DNA of 64,000 nt, from assembly GCA_964036665.1 (NCBI GenBank), contig OZ038530.1, positions 6,586,501 through 6,650,500 of the forward strand, given 5' to 3'. A program made the translations under genes and the position numbers. Positions within the stretch are counted from its first letter, which is position 1; each line of letters begins with the position of its first letter. Shown one piece after another: positions 10,950-22,613 of the stretch. Source of the DNA: Gordius sp. MW1 (Eukaryota > Nematomorpha > Gordioida > Gordea > Gordiidae). The notes beneath the pieces were generated by a model that was not told where the DNA came from, made no database searches, and worked only from the letters and a program-made list of their open reading frames with translations.

Positions 10950-12110
10950 TAAACATTTCCCATACTCTGGAGCATGTTTTAAGATATAACCCAAATAAGT
11001 TTATCCTATAATATAATTTACGCGGAAAAGCATCTTTTATTATATGGAATAAAAAGCATATATGTAATTAATTGGTAAAGAGCATATTAAAACTTATTAA
11101 CCCCTCAAAAACTACTGGACCGATTTGGCTTGAACAAATTTTAAAACATACTCCGGAGTATAGGGAATAAAGTATGAAATTTTAAGCGAAATCGGTCCAG
11201 TAGTTTTTAAGGGACGTCTTTATTAAGTGTCAAAACGTATAAACCAACTTATAAAACAAAAAAACGTGACCCCTCAAAAACTACTGGACCGATTTGGCTC
11301 GAACAAATCTTAAAACATGCTCCGAAGTATGGGGAATAAAGTATGAAATTTTGAGCCAAATCGGTCCAGTAGTTTTTGAGGGTAACCCAAATAAGTTTAT
11401 CCAATAATATAATTTACACGGAAAAGCATCTTTTATTCATATGGAATAAAAAGCATATATGTAATTATTTGGTAAAGAGTATATTAAAATTTATTAACCC
11501 CTCAAAAACTACTGGACCGATTTGGCTTGAACAAATTTTAAAACATGCTCCGGAGTATAGGGAATAAAGTATGCAATTTTGAGCCAAATCGGACCAGTAG
11601 TTTTTGAGGGACGTCTTTATTAAGTGTCAAAACGTATAAACCAACGTATAAAACAAAAAAACGTGACCCCTCGAAAACTACTGGACCGATTTGGCTCGAA
11701 CAAATCTTAAAACATGCTCCGAAGTATGGGGAATAAAGTATGAAAATTTGAGCCAAATCGGTCGAGTAGTTTTTGAGGGACGTCTTTATTAAGTGTCAAA
11801 ACGTATAAACCAACGTATAAAACAAAAAAACGTGACCCCTCAAAAACTACTACACCGATTTGGCTCAAACAAATTTTAAAACATGCTCCGAAGTATAGGG
11901 AATAAACTGTGAAATTTTGAGCCAAATCGGTCTAGTAGTTTTTGAGGGACGTCTTTATTAAGTGCCAAAATGTATAAAACAAAAGAACGTGACCCCTCAA
12001 AAACTACTGGACCGATTTGGCTCAAACAAATCTTAAAACATGCTCCAGAGTATGGGGAATAAACTGTGAAATTTTGAGCCAAATCGGTCTGTTAGTTTTC
12101 CAAATTTGGT
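10950..12110. repeat. Tandem array of inverted-repeat units, about 157-227 bp
   Basis: The phrase CCCTCAAAAACTACTGGACC starts units at about 11101, 11270, 11497, 11667, 11836 and 11993. About 45 bp further on, each unit carries the reverse complement (GGTCCAGTAGTTTTTGAGG, with changes). Each unit can therefore fold into a hairpin with arms of about 28 bp. The reading frames at 11376-12082 arise from this repeat and are not genes. Confidence 0.9.
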
Positions 12111-12525
12111 GGTGGCATAGATACAAACAAACACAATCAAACAAACACACAAACATACATAGGCGTTTGGCGTTTTTGTAAAAAAGACCTAAAGCGTTCT
12201 GGGTGAATGTTTCGGGGTGACCTTTGGCGTTTAGGTTTGGGTGTATTAAACACCTAAAGGGTGTGGGTGGATAATATTATTAACCTTTTGGTTTGGTTTT
12301 GGTCGTTTGGGGTGGGGCATGCAAATATATCAATTTTAGGTAATAAACTTTTAATTTAAGAAAATAAAAATAGTTATATCATGACGTCACTGAGTTTAAA
12401 CTTTTCCCATTGTGACGACATAATGAAAACTATTATAATTTATAATCTAATCTCTAGTAAATTGTAGTTAATTATTATGCTTTGCTTATGCTGCATTATA
12501 GAAGTAATGTTTTATTTATGAAAAA

Positions 12526-14085
12526 AGATGGCTAAAATCCGTTTAATGATTTCAAAAATTATTTTTTAGACATGCCAAAAATTTTAAAAAAATCTATAAA
12601 AGGTGGGAAATTTCGCTTTATAGAATATTCTATAAAGATGGCTAAAATCTGTTTAATGATTTCAAAATTTATTTTTTAGACATGCCAAAAATTTTATAAA
12701 AATTTATAAAAGGTGGGAAATTTCGCTTTGTAGAATCTTCTATAAAATTTATTTTTTAGACATGCCAAAAATTTTATAAAAATCTATAAAAGGTGGGAAA
12801 TTTCGCTTTGTATAATCTTCTATATAGATGGCTAAAATCTGTTTAATGATTTCAAAATTTATTTTTTAGACATGCCAAAAATTTTATAAAAATTTATAAA
12901 AGGTGGGAAATTTCGCTTTGTATAATCTTCTATATAGATGGCTAAAATCTGTTTAATGATTTCAAAATTTATTTTTTAGACATGCCAAAAATTTTATAAA
13001 AATCTATAAAAGGTGGGAAATTTCGCTTTACAGAATATTCTATAAAGATGGCTAAAATCTGTTTAATAATTTCAAAATTTATTTTTTAGACATGCCAAAA
13101 ATTTTATAAAAATTTATAAAAGGTGGGAAATTTCGCTTTGTATAATCTTCTATATAGATGGCTAAAATCTGTTTAATGATTCCAAAATTTATTTTTTAGA
13201 CATGCCAAAAATTTTATAAAAATTTATAAAAGGTGGGAAATTTCGCTTTGTATAATCTTCTATATAGATGGCTAAAATCTGTTTAATGATTTCAAAAATT
13301 ATTTTTTAGACATGCCAAAAATTTTATAAAAATCTATAAAAGGTGGGAAATTTCGCTTTATAGAATATTCTATAAAGATGGCTAAAATCTGTTTAATGAT
13401 TTCAAAATTTATTTTTTAGACATGCCAAAAATTTTATAAAAATTTATAAAAGGTGGGAAATTTCGCTTTGTAGAATCTTCTATATAGATGGCTAAAATCT
13501 GTTTAATGATTTCAAAATTTATTTTTTAGACATGCCAAAAATTTTATAAAAATCTATAAAGGTGGGAAATTTCGCTTTGTATAATCTTCTATATAGATGG
13601 CTAAAATCTGTTTAATGATTTCAAAATTTATTTTTTAGACATGCCAAAAATTTTATAAAAATTTATAAAAGGTGGGAAATTTCGCTTTGTATAATCTTCT
13701 ATATAGATGGCTAAAATCTGTTTAATGATTTCAAAATTTATTTTTTAGACATGCCAAAAATTTTATAAAAATCTATAAAAGGTGGGAAATTTCGCTTTGT
13801 ATAATCTTCTATATAGATGGCTAAAATCTGTTTAATGATTTCAAAATTTATTTTTTAGACATGCCAAAAATTTTATAAAAATCTATAAAAGGTGGGAAAT
13901 TTCGCTTTACAGAATATTCTATAAAGATGGCTAAAATCTGTTTAATAATTTCAAAATTTATTTTTTAGACATGCCAAAAATTTTATAAAAATTTATAAAA
14001 GGTGGGAAATTTCGCTTTGTATAATCTTCTATATAGATGGCTAAAATCTGTTTAATGATTTCAAAATTTACCAAAAATTTTATGA
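12526..14085 (+). repeat. 110-bp minisatellite, left arm, about 14 units
   Basis: Units begin AGATGGCTAAAATCTGTTTA and include TTTAGACATGCCAAAAATTT and AGGTGGGAAATTTCGCTTT. Spacing is 110 bp. Some units alternate between TAGAATATTC and TATAATCTTC near the boundary, which indicates expansion by multi-unit blocks. Confidence 0.95.
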
Positions 14086-14175
14086 AAATTTTTTTAAATA
14101 TATATTTTTGAATTTTTTGCCTCAGCCAGGTGGTAACAATTTTTTTTAAACATTTTAATATGGTTTAACTTTATA

Positions 14176-14465
14176 ATTTACACATTTGCTAAGCAGATTA
14201 ATTGCGATTAATCACAAAATTTAATTTCAAATGTATTTTGAATTCCTCGGCTCTTGTAAAAGATAAAGACTTATTAGTTATATAATGTCCCTTTTATTTT
14301 ATATTTGTAGTAGTGTTGTAAAAACGCCAGCGTATTGCTAAGCTTAGTTGTAAAGTTGTAAACAAGCTAATTAATATTCCTTAATCTCAGCATTTTACCC
14401 CTCTTTATGACAGAGCTTATGCGTCCGAGCACATATGGTAGCTATATATTTTTTATGATCCTTAT
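14176..14465. other. Inner spacer of the palindromic element, left of the hAT insertion
   Basis: Unique AT-rich sequence between the left arm and the hAT at 14466. It includes TAGTGTTGTAAAAACGCCAG at about 14312, resembling the hAT-type terminus at 19262. This could be a remnant of an internal end. No gene is seen. Confidence 0.5.
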
Positions 14466-17400
14466 TAGAGATCTGCACGGGCCGGCCCGGCCCGCGGACG
14501 GGCCTAAAAGCCCGGCCCGCGGACGGGTACGGACGGGCTTTGTATCATAAAAAATTTAACGGGCCGGGCCCGGACGGGCCTAAAAATTAATGGAACGGGC
14601 TCGGGCGGGCCTGAGATTTTTTTAACGGGCTTGAACGGGCCTGAAGTTTTATAAACGGGCTTAAACGAACCAGAGATTATATAAAAGGTCTTGGAGTTAC
14701 AAAGGTACTTAAACATCAAACAATTAAAAAAAACAAAAAGCGAGCCAATAAATTGCATAACAATTAATATATTATTTTTATTAAATATTTAGGATTAATT
14801 TTTTAACTTCTAAATTTTGTATATCCTGTAGCATTCATTCATTTTTCAAGCGCTAAATTTGACCTTTTTTTAATTTGCTATTGATTTTTAAGACTATAAC
14901 TTCATTCTTTTATAAGTAAGTTTAATTACACTTTTGTGATTAATTTTATCACAAATTACTATTATTATTAGTGCCATATAAATTCATAAATATTTTTGCT
15001 CTAATCTTTGAAATTAACTTTAATTACAAACTTAAATGTAACTTTTTGTTAGCTTTGTATTTTTTTGTTATTGATTAAGTTTAATTCCTTTGCCTTAAAA
15101 TTCTAGTGCTTAAATATTTGACAAATTATTCTTGTTATATTATTTTAAATTTTTCTACATTAATTTTACAATATTAACTAGATTTAGCTTGGTTGAAAAA
15201 GGTATTTTTTCTGGATATTTTTATTAAATATTTGGCTTTATATCGCTTTGCTTTACTAATCCCTTTAATAATTGTATTTTTTGTTTTGAAACTAACAGTT
15301 TAATATTAAAAGGCTTAATCTATAATTAATATATGCAACATAATAAAAGTTATTGATTTGATACATCCTTACTTTTTTATTAAATTTTATTATAGTGTCA
15401 AATAATTTGTCCACAATCATATCTAATTATGAAAAAGGTGTATATAAAATAAATTTAAATCACAAGCTTAAAAGTAAAGTTTGGGAACAATTTGATCCTT
15501 TAATGGATGTTAATGGTGAATCAGTTAGTGCCTGCATATGCAAAAATTGCAAAAAAATACTTTCATATAAATCAGCAGATGGTACATCACATTTAAAACG
15601 CCACAAATGTACAACCCAAAGACAAAATAGCCTAACACTAGATCATTATATGAATAAAATAAACCCCTTAAAAGAAGAAAAAATTAAAAAATCAATCATA
15701 AATCAGGCTATAAAATTTTGCTCAAAAGATTTACGGCCATTCGAAACTTTAGCAGGAGAAGGTTTTCTTGGGTTTTGCCAGTTTTTGGTAGATAGTTTGT
15801 CAACTAAGGGGTTAATAAATGTGCGACAAATTATGCCTCATCCATCAACTATAAGCCGCCATGTGAAAGATGAGGCTGAAAGACTTCGACTTTCTATAAT
15901 TCCAGATATAAAACATTACATTCAGAAAGGGCTTTGCGCGGCCACAACAGACATGTGGACATGTGATTATACAAAAATCAGTTTTCTCACATTAAGTATT
16001 CATTATATAAATGTTAGCCTGAGAAAAAAAATATTATTTACAACTGCTTTTAAGCATGAAAAAAAATCAGGGGAGAATATTAGAAATGAATTATTAAACA
16101 AATTAATGACTTTTGGCATTACCAATGAAGAAGCCCGTAAATTAATATTTGTCACTGATCAGGGTGCTAACATTGTCAATGCATTAGCAAATTATAGTAG
16201 ATTAAATTGCGCAGCCCACCTTATAAATAATATGATAAAAATGGCCTTTAATGATTCTTTCTTAAATCAAGAAGCCACGGTTATTTATAAACTCATGAAT
16301 GCCTCTAAAGAATTAGTCAGGCATTTCAAACAAAGTGGACTCAATAGCAAGCTGTCCCATACCTTGCATCAAGATGTAATTGTAAGATGGAACTCAAAAT
16401 TGACCCTTTTGAATTCTATTTATAAGGTCTATGACGAAGTTGAAGCTATCTTGGAACAACGAAATGAACTTTCATATCTGGAATATATAGATAAAATGTT
16501 GTTGAAATCTTTAATAGACGTCTTGCAGCCGTTTAAAGAGGCTTCTCTTCAGTTGGAGGCTGATCTAGAACCAACCCTACCATATGTCTTCTTATGGAAA
16601 ATTAAATTAATTAATGCGATGTCGGATTATGATTTATACGGCGGACAAGTCAACATAATAAAGAACCGTTTAAAAGAAGCTATTAAAGAAAAAATGGTAG
16701 TTCATCGGTATCACAAAATAGCTTCGGTCTTGCATCCGATCCGAAGTTTAGACAAATGAAGATGATACCTGAAGCAGAAAAACTAGACATATATCAAGAT
16801 ATAAGAAATATTATAGAGCAAGAAGGGTTTGTCTATATAAGAAAATCTTCTGTTTTACTGGGCTCAAAGACATCTCTCGCAAGTACTTACAATTTTTTAT
16901 TTATATATAATATATAAAAATATATAAGGTAAGAGACCGAAAACAATTTTTTCTGAATGGGAAGATAATGATCATAATCCTGTGGCGGATGAGTTTAGTC
17001 AATATTTAGATGAAACTATTGAGGCTGATTTCGATCTGTTAAAATGGTGGAAAGCCAAAGAGGACAAGTATTATATTTAAAATTAATCTTATCCTTTAAT
17101 AGATATCCTAAATTAGCACATTTAGCACATATGATATTATGTATACCGGCTACGAGTGCCACCAGCGAGCGAAATTTTTCTACGGCAGGAAGGCTTGTAG
17201 AAGAAAGGCGAACTCGCCTAAAACCAGACATTATTGATGATTTATTATTTTTACATGATAATTATTGATATCTTTCTATGAATATGTCATAAAATTTAAT
17301 AAAATTTTGTGAAATTTTTGATGAATTAGGCCGGACGCGGAGTTCGCTTAAAAAATATTTTAACGGGCTTGGACGGGCCTGAAAAATTTACGGACGGGCT

Positions 17401-17546
17401 CGGACGGGCCTAAAAAATTTACGGACGGGCTCGGACGGGCCTGAAGTGCTGAAAAAAAATTACGGGCGGGCCCGGACGGGCCTTGAAATTTTGAAAACGG
17501 GTACGGGCGGGCCGATCTTCTAAAAACGGCCCTTTGCAGATCTCTA
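14466..17546 (+). mobile_element. hAT transposon A, 3081 bp, with perfect 8-bp TSD
   Basis: Both ends carry the inverted repeat TAGAGATCTGCA and are flanked by the 8-bp duplication ATCCTTAT (14458-14465 and 17547-17554). GC-rich subterminal repeats of CGGACGGGCCT type fill about 180 bp inside each end, probably transposase binding sites as in other hAT elements. The transposase gene at 15395-17268 is broken. The insertion lies in the spacer of the palindromic element, so it is younger than that. Confidence 0.95.
15395..17268 (+). pseudogene. hAT transposase (BED finger, RNase H-like core, dimerisation domain), frameshifted
   Basis: The first 454 codons are open (15395-16759). Residues about 28-70 form a BED zinc finger (VWEQFDP, CKNCKK, HLKRHKC). 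The catalytic region shows TTDMWT and VTDQGANIVNA with CAAHLINNM, and later VRWNSKLTLL. The frame breaks near 16740, where another frame continues with DPKFRQMK. After a noisy AT-rich patch at 16870-16930 the original frame returns (DFDLLKWWK near 17040). The C-terminal hAT dimerisation motif lies in a third frame (SATSERNFSTAG, RTRLKPDIIDD, ending LHDNY-stop at 17268). Annotated as a pseudogene with at least two frame breaks. Confidence 0.9.
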
Positions 17547-17872
17547 ATCCTTATAAGCATTGTAAACGCGAGGTCTAAGTCAACAGAATAGCATGATATG
17601 CTTTTTGGAAATGCCTTATTTATTTTCTCAACACTTGAGAGGTTGGGTCAAAAATGCTAACACGGATGGTATTTGGGGTAATAATTAGAATTACCCCAAA
17701 CTTTAAATAGCTATAACTTAGATATTTTATAATATAAATTTGTCAAAATTTGCAAGGATAATATTTCAACTCTTATACGTTCATTAATATATTATTTTGC
17801 CTATTTGATCATGTGGTTTAAATTTTATGCCTATAATTAGAGCAAACTAGGTTAATTACCTAAACTTCTACA
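17547..17872. other. Inner spacer of the palindromic element, right of the hAT insertion
   Basis: AT-rich sequence continuing the spacer after the hAT target duplication. No gene or repeat unit is recognised. Confidence 0.5.
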
Positions 17873-17934
17873 TTAAAGTTAAACCATATTAAAATGTTTA
17901 AAAAAATTGTTACCACCTGGCTGAGGCAGAAAAT

Positions 17935-18795
17935 TCAAAAATATATATTTAAATAAATTTTCATAAAATTTTTGGCATGTCTAAAAAATAAATTTTGAAA
18001 TCATTAAACAGATTTTAGACATCTATGTAGAAGATTCTACAAAGCGAAATTTCCCACCTTTTATAAATTTTTATAAAATTTTTGGCATGTCTAAAAAATA
18101 AATTTTGAAATCATTAAACAGATTTTAGCCATCTTTATAGAATATTCTATAAAGCGAAATTTCCCACCTTTTATAGATTTTTATAAAATTTTTGGCATGT
18201 CTAAAAAATAAATTTTGAAATCATTAAACAGATTTTAGCCATCTTTATAGAAGATTCTACAAAGCGAAGTTTCCCACCTTTTATAAATTTTTATAAAATT
18301 TTTGGCATGTCTAAAAAATAAATTTTGAAATCATTAAACAGATTTTAGCCATCTTTATAGAATATTCTATAAAGCGAAATTTCCCACCTTTTATAGATTT
18401 TTATAAAATTTTTGGCATGTCTAAAAAATAAATTTTGAAATCATTAAACAGATTTTAGCCATCTTTATAGAAGATTCTACAAAGCGAAATTTCCCACCTT
18501 TTATAAATTTTTATAAAATTTTTGGCATGTCTAAAAAATAAATTTTGAAATCATTAAACAGATTTTAGCCATCTATATAGAAGATTCTACAAAGCGAAAT
18601 TTCCCACCTTTTATAAATTTTTATAAAATTTTTGGCATGTCTAAAAAATAAATTTTGAAATCATTAAACAGATTTTAGCCATCTTTATAGAATATTCTAT
18701 AAAGCGAAATTTCCCACCTTTTATAGATTTTTTTAAAATTTTTGGCATGTCTAAAAAATAATTTTTGAAATCATTAAACGGATTTTAGCCATCTT
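17935..18795 (-). repeat. 110-bp minisatellite, right arm, about 8 units, inverted
   Basis: Reverse complement of the units at 12526-14085 (GGTGGGAAATTTCGCTTT on the minus strand), again with 110-bp spacing. Fewer units than in the left arm, so the arms have changed copy number independently since the palindrome formed. Confidence 0.95.
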
Positions 18796-19508
18796 TTTTC
18801 ATAAATAAAACATTACTTCTATAATGCAGCATAAGCAAAGCATAATAATTAACTACAATTTACTAGAGATTAGATTATAAATTATAATAGTTTTCATTAT
18901 GTCGTCACAATGGGAAAAGTTTAAACTCAGTGACGTCATGATATAACTATTTTTATTTTCTTAAATTAAAAGTTTATTACCTAAAATTGATATATTTGCA
19001 TGCCCCACCCCAAACGACCAAAACCAAACCAAAAGGTTAATAATATTATCCACCCACACCCTTTAGGTGTTTAATACACCCAAACCTAAACGCCAAAGGT
19101 CACCCCGAAACATTCACCCAGAACGCTTTAGGTCTTTTTTACAAAAACGCCAAACGCCAAAGCTCTCCCAAGAAAATTCACCTAACACTGATAAGGCTGG
19201 GTGAAAATAAACGTCAACGCTTGCAGGCGACCAATAGAAACCCTTGGTTTTTTACAACACTAATACATACATACATAGTTTCATTTTTATATATAAGATT
19301 TTAGAAATTTGTTACAAAATACAAATAGGACGATGTGTGCCCGTGGGTTATGTTTTTCGATCCCTTAGTGAGCCAAGGCAGGTTGTGCATAAGCAAAATT
19401 ACCCAATAAAATGAAATTTTATTTATAACTAGCTGTGCCCGACCAAGCGTTGCTTTGGTTTAGTCCTTAATTAGCTAATAATAATTGGTAAGTATGAATT
19501 AGTAGAAC

Positions 19509-19956
19509 CATAGACTAGATAGATGACTGCTCATGCCATATGTTGCATATGGTTAATTGTGTGTCAAATTATCCTCCATTTTGAAGAGTGCAACTGGTGT
19601 ATTTTAACCATTTAATTTAGCCCTATAACAGTCAATTTACCTTCCTCACCAGTTTATAAATTAAAACAAACGTTAATAAATTAATATTATACAAAATATT
19701 GATGGCGCTATATTATTAAACAAACTTTAATCGCATTTTTTACATTTTTAATTTTTATGTATTGTGTAGATATTTGTTTTAAAATTCTGTTTTTGACATC
19801 TAACCAATTCAATATTTTTTATTTATCTTTTTAAGATTATTTAATTTGCCAAAATTACTAATTTATATATGATGACCACTTTACAATGTTCACATCAAAA
19901 TGGTGGAAAAAAGGGTACACATTTGGTGCGTTGATGAGCAGTCTATCTAGTCTATA
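19509..19956. mobile_element. P-like MITE, 448 bp, with perfect 8-bp TSD
   Basis: Ends CATAGACTAGATAGATGACT and (inverted) TATAGACTAGATAGACTGCT, flanked by AGTAGAAC at 19501-19508 and 19957-19964. The ends match those of the THAP-carrying element at 32675-34657. There is no reading frame inside, so it would depend on a transposase from elsewhere. Confidence 0.9.
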
Positions 19957-20469
19957 AGTAGAACATATATGAAAATTTTGGGTCATCTCTAGTAGAGTTT
20001 ACGATGTAAAAAAATATAATGCTATATTAGTCAAATAAATATTAGTTAATTTAATTATAGGAAAAGGTATATTTATTCATAATTAAATAGATTGGTAAAA
20101 GTTTAAAATACTTATAAGGTATTTGGTAATTTTATCTGTTAAAAAGTGCGATGTTAACGATAATATGCATAATTGGGTTACAAAAATTTATAAACCACTG
20201 GTGTATAAAAGTCAGTTATAATGTTCGACAATGTTTGAAAAACAGTTTAGTACAGCGTTAATAGTGTAATGTCATAGCCTAAATTCTAGAGTATCAAAAT
20301 GAAGAGATATTAAAAGATTTCCTTCAAATTTGGTTAAATGAAGGTTTTTACAAAATTGGGTTGAAATAGAAATTAACTGGAATACCAATTTCCGCGAGTA
20401 TAGTGAAAGCAGAAAAATATTTATTAGAAATTAACAGCAAGCAAAATCTGATCGTAAATTGCTTTTGGT

Positions 20470-21465
20470 TGCAGTTTTAGCTTTGAAGCATTAAATCCCA
20501 TATAAGACAGAAGATCACACTATTATTGTTAATTTTATTAACGATGTAAGTTTGCATTGAATGGAGCAGCAGCAGACCATTTTGTGCAGGCATACACCAA
20601 AATTTTGTTTCCAATTTGTAAGAATCTTCAAGAATAATTAAAGTTTCGTTATAGTGTTGTAGCATTTGATCAATGTTAATATTTGGATGAGCTTGGTTAT
20701 TCCGATGAATAATATCTTCTGTCATGCATGCTTTATATTTATTCCATAAATTGGTAGGACATGACGGGGAGCAGAAGATCAATATAAATGTAAACAATGC
20801 ACGAATTTGTTTTGGGTGTAAAGTATGGGAGCGTCACTTATGCATCATCCCAATGATAAAATACTCTAATAAATGCATATCTTGGTATCAGGGCGGAAAG
20901 TGGAATGTGCAACGCCGTTGATCACTTTTAACTGCTGGAAACACGTTGGACCGCGGACGTTAACTCAAAACAGGAAAAGAAAGGAACATCCATTTTGATT
21001 TGAATGAAGAGTATATAGTCGGCCTATCATATTATCTTTGAATATGTCAGGCCGTCCAGACACTCGCTTTCCGCGTTTGCGACGTTCAAAGAAGCGAATT
21101 CCATGTGTAGTTCGTAAGCACTTTGCAATATAGCAGCGTTCGCGCAAAATCATTATGTTGACATAGCTTTTAAAAAACTGTAACGTTCTATAAGGGGGGA
21201 GGGGAGGTTTAAGGCCATTTGTATTAGCGTTTGTAAAATAAACGCGTTGCCAATTTTCTATATTTAAAGCTAAGTGAACCACATCAGGACTGCTTTCATA
21301 TATAAGAAAGGATAGAATGCGTATAGCTTCATTGCTGCTTATATATCTTCCAGCATGCTTTGCGACTTCATCGGTGTGAAAGCTCGCTATATTCGCATTG
21401 CTATCTGGTTGAACGGTATATATTACCATATCACTACCTTTGTCAACGTACTCACAAATGTATTA
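20470..21465 (-). pseudogene. Helitron Rep/helicase fragment
   Basis: Near 21455 the minus strand reads EYVDKGSDMVIYTVQ, which fits the YxxKG end of the Helitron Rep (Y2) domain. Then follow GRYISSNEAIRILSF and DVVHLALNIENWQRVYFT, a hallmark block after Rep. After a frame break come IRALFTFILIFCSP, TNLWNKYKACMTEDI and YNETLIILED, which match the linker before the PIF1-like helicase. The HUH motif and the helicase Walker motifs are not visible. At least two frame breaks; not functional. The recognition is from memory of the family pattern. Confidence 0.8.
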
Positions 21466-21647
21466 TATAGATTTAAACGAGTACAACATTCAATTTTAAT
21501 TGCAAAGAAATATGGAACAACCTAGCGATTATCCACCTCGACGATTGCGTTCCGAAGTTGAATGGTTCACACGTTACCACTATCTTTTGTTTATCATCTT
21601 TTATACAAATGGGTGTTGCATACCAAGCCTCGGATATTGCTTTGGGC

Positions 21648-21762
21648 TAGAGAACTGCACGGGTGACCCGAGACCCAACCCGATATCGGGTCGAAATTGT
21701 TAAAAATTTTAAAAAATCTCGGGTTGGGTTCGGGTTCAAAAAATTGACTTTGCAGTTCTCTA
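21648..21762. mobile_element. Tiny hAT MITE, 115 bp, with perfect 8-bp TSD
   Basis: Ends TAGAGAACTGCA and TGCAGTTCTCTA, flanked by CTTTGGGC at 21640-21647 and 21763-21770. Inside are GGGTTGGGTTCGGGTT-like subterminal repeats. The TIR differs by one base from that of hAT A (TAGAGATCTGCA), so a relative of hAT A may have mobilised it. Confidence 0.93.
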
Positions 21763-22613
21763 CTTTGGGCATTTAGAGCCTATCATGCTGCATGAATCAT
21801 ATCTGTAACAATTTCGTATCAATTCTCTAGTTTGGGATCAAGGCGATCTTGTTATATAGCCATATGAGTATAAATTGCATAGGAATTAATATGGGCTCTT
21901 TTACCATTCCACAGCAGAGTACATCCTCATGTTTAAGAGATTAATATTGCTTTAAGTTCTGTCGGAAAAACGTGCTGTGATGTCTAGCCTATCGGCTGGT
22001 GATTGGCCATGAAAAAGAGCTTCTGTTTATCGTGTCAAGCAGGATTGCATGTAAGTGTAATGAATAGGTCTGTACGACCGTAGTTACGAACACAGCAATT
22101 CAATTAAGCGTTTTAATGCATATGATGCTGATTGGTTGGTCTCTCAACGTTAATTGAGTGCATCTCGCAAATAGACGTTTTCTTCTGTTTAAAGTTTGGT
22201 CTGATTTATACGGATTATCTGAGAATTTTTTTATACTTGTAATATTAATAACCAAGGTTCACAAAGGTTGATGTGTTGGGGTATTGAGTTTATTTATTTG
22301 TCACACGTAAAAAAACGGGAGTAGTTGAGTAAAAGATTGATACACAAATGACAAAGCCTTCGTGGAAAATATTTAAGGTAAAAATTAGCACAATAACAAT
22401 AAATAAGTATAAAAACGTTGTATCTCTCGTCCGCTAGATGGCGGTAAGCACTACCAAAAAACAGGGTTTCAGCTATCGCAGGTCGATAAAAAGTATATAT
22501 AAACCATCTAGGATGCTAAGGTAATGCATGGCCAAATTTGGTGGCAATCGGTCAAGAACTTTAATTAGAGTAAAAAGAAAACGGAGTTACATTTATATAT
22601 ATATATATATAGA

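Larger units (their letters stand above)
12160..19262. mobile_element. 7.1-kb palindromic (foldback) element with minisatellite arms, hAT-like end
   Basis: 12162-14175 and 17873-19158 are inverted copies of each other. Each arm has about 365 bp of unique outer sequence (TTTGGCGTTT, GGGGTGGGGCATGC, TCATGACGTCAC), then a 110-bp minisatellite, then an inner part with GCCTCAGCCAGGTGGTAAC. The arms hold different unit numbers (about 14 and 8). Beyond the right arm about 104 more bases end in TTTTACAACACTA, which inverted is TAGTGTTGTAAAA, a typical hAT terminus. The left end lacks this part. No transposase of its own is visible. Target duplication cannot be judged because both flanks are CATA repeats. 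Confidence 0.75.
8132..19298 (-). mobile_element. Non-autonomous Helitron 2, split by a 7.1-kb insertion
   Basis: The 3' end on the minus strand is the hairpin GGCAAA-ACAACG-TTTGCC, then GGGTCAG and CTAG^T at 8132. The 5' end is A^TCTTATATATAAAAATG at 19298. Between them the element holds the 161-bp array (8231-10945), an inverted-repeat array (about 11000-12110), and a CATA-rich segment near 12120-12160. That segment is continued by a CATA-rich stretch at 19263-19277. The intervening 12160-19262 is a separate palindromic element. The two-part assignment is inferred from the matching Helitron ends and the interrupted CATA run. Confidence 0.7.
19429..22613 (-). mobile_element. Helitron 3, degenerate autonomous type
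   Basis: On the minus strand it starts A^TCTATATATATATATATAAA at 22613. It ends with the hairpin ACCAA-AGCAACGC-TTGGT, then CGGGCACAG and CTAG^T at 19429. It contains Rep/helicase remnants on the same strand (20470-21465), as expected for an autonomous parent. It was later hit by a P-like MITE (19509-19956) and a hAT MITE (21648-21762). The part near the 5' end (22420-22600) resembles other Helitron ends in the window (GCCAAATTTGGTGGCAATCGG). Confidence 0.8.

Noticed and set aside
11376..12082. Series of about 70-codon frames with near-identical protein sequence
   Set aside because: They follow the tandem inverted-repeat units, and both strands give frames of similar kind.
8231..14085. Regular repeats that might suggest a CRISPR array
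   Set aside because: Units of 110 and 161 bp are directly tandem with no unique spacers, and the surroundings are eukaryotic.
14504..14758. 84-codon proline-rich minus-strand frame (and a similar one at 17360-17560)
   Set aside because: Both are translations of the GC-rich subterminal repeats of hAT A.
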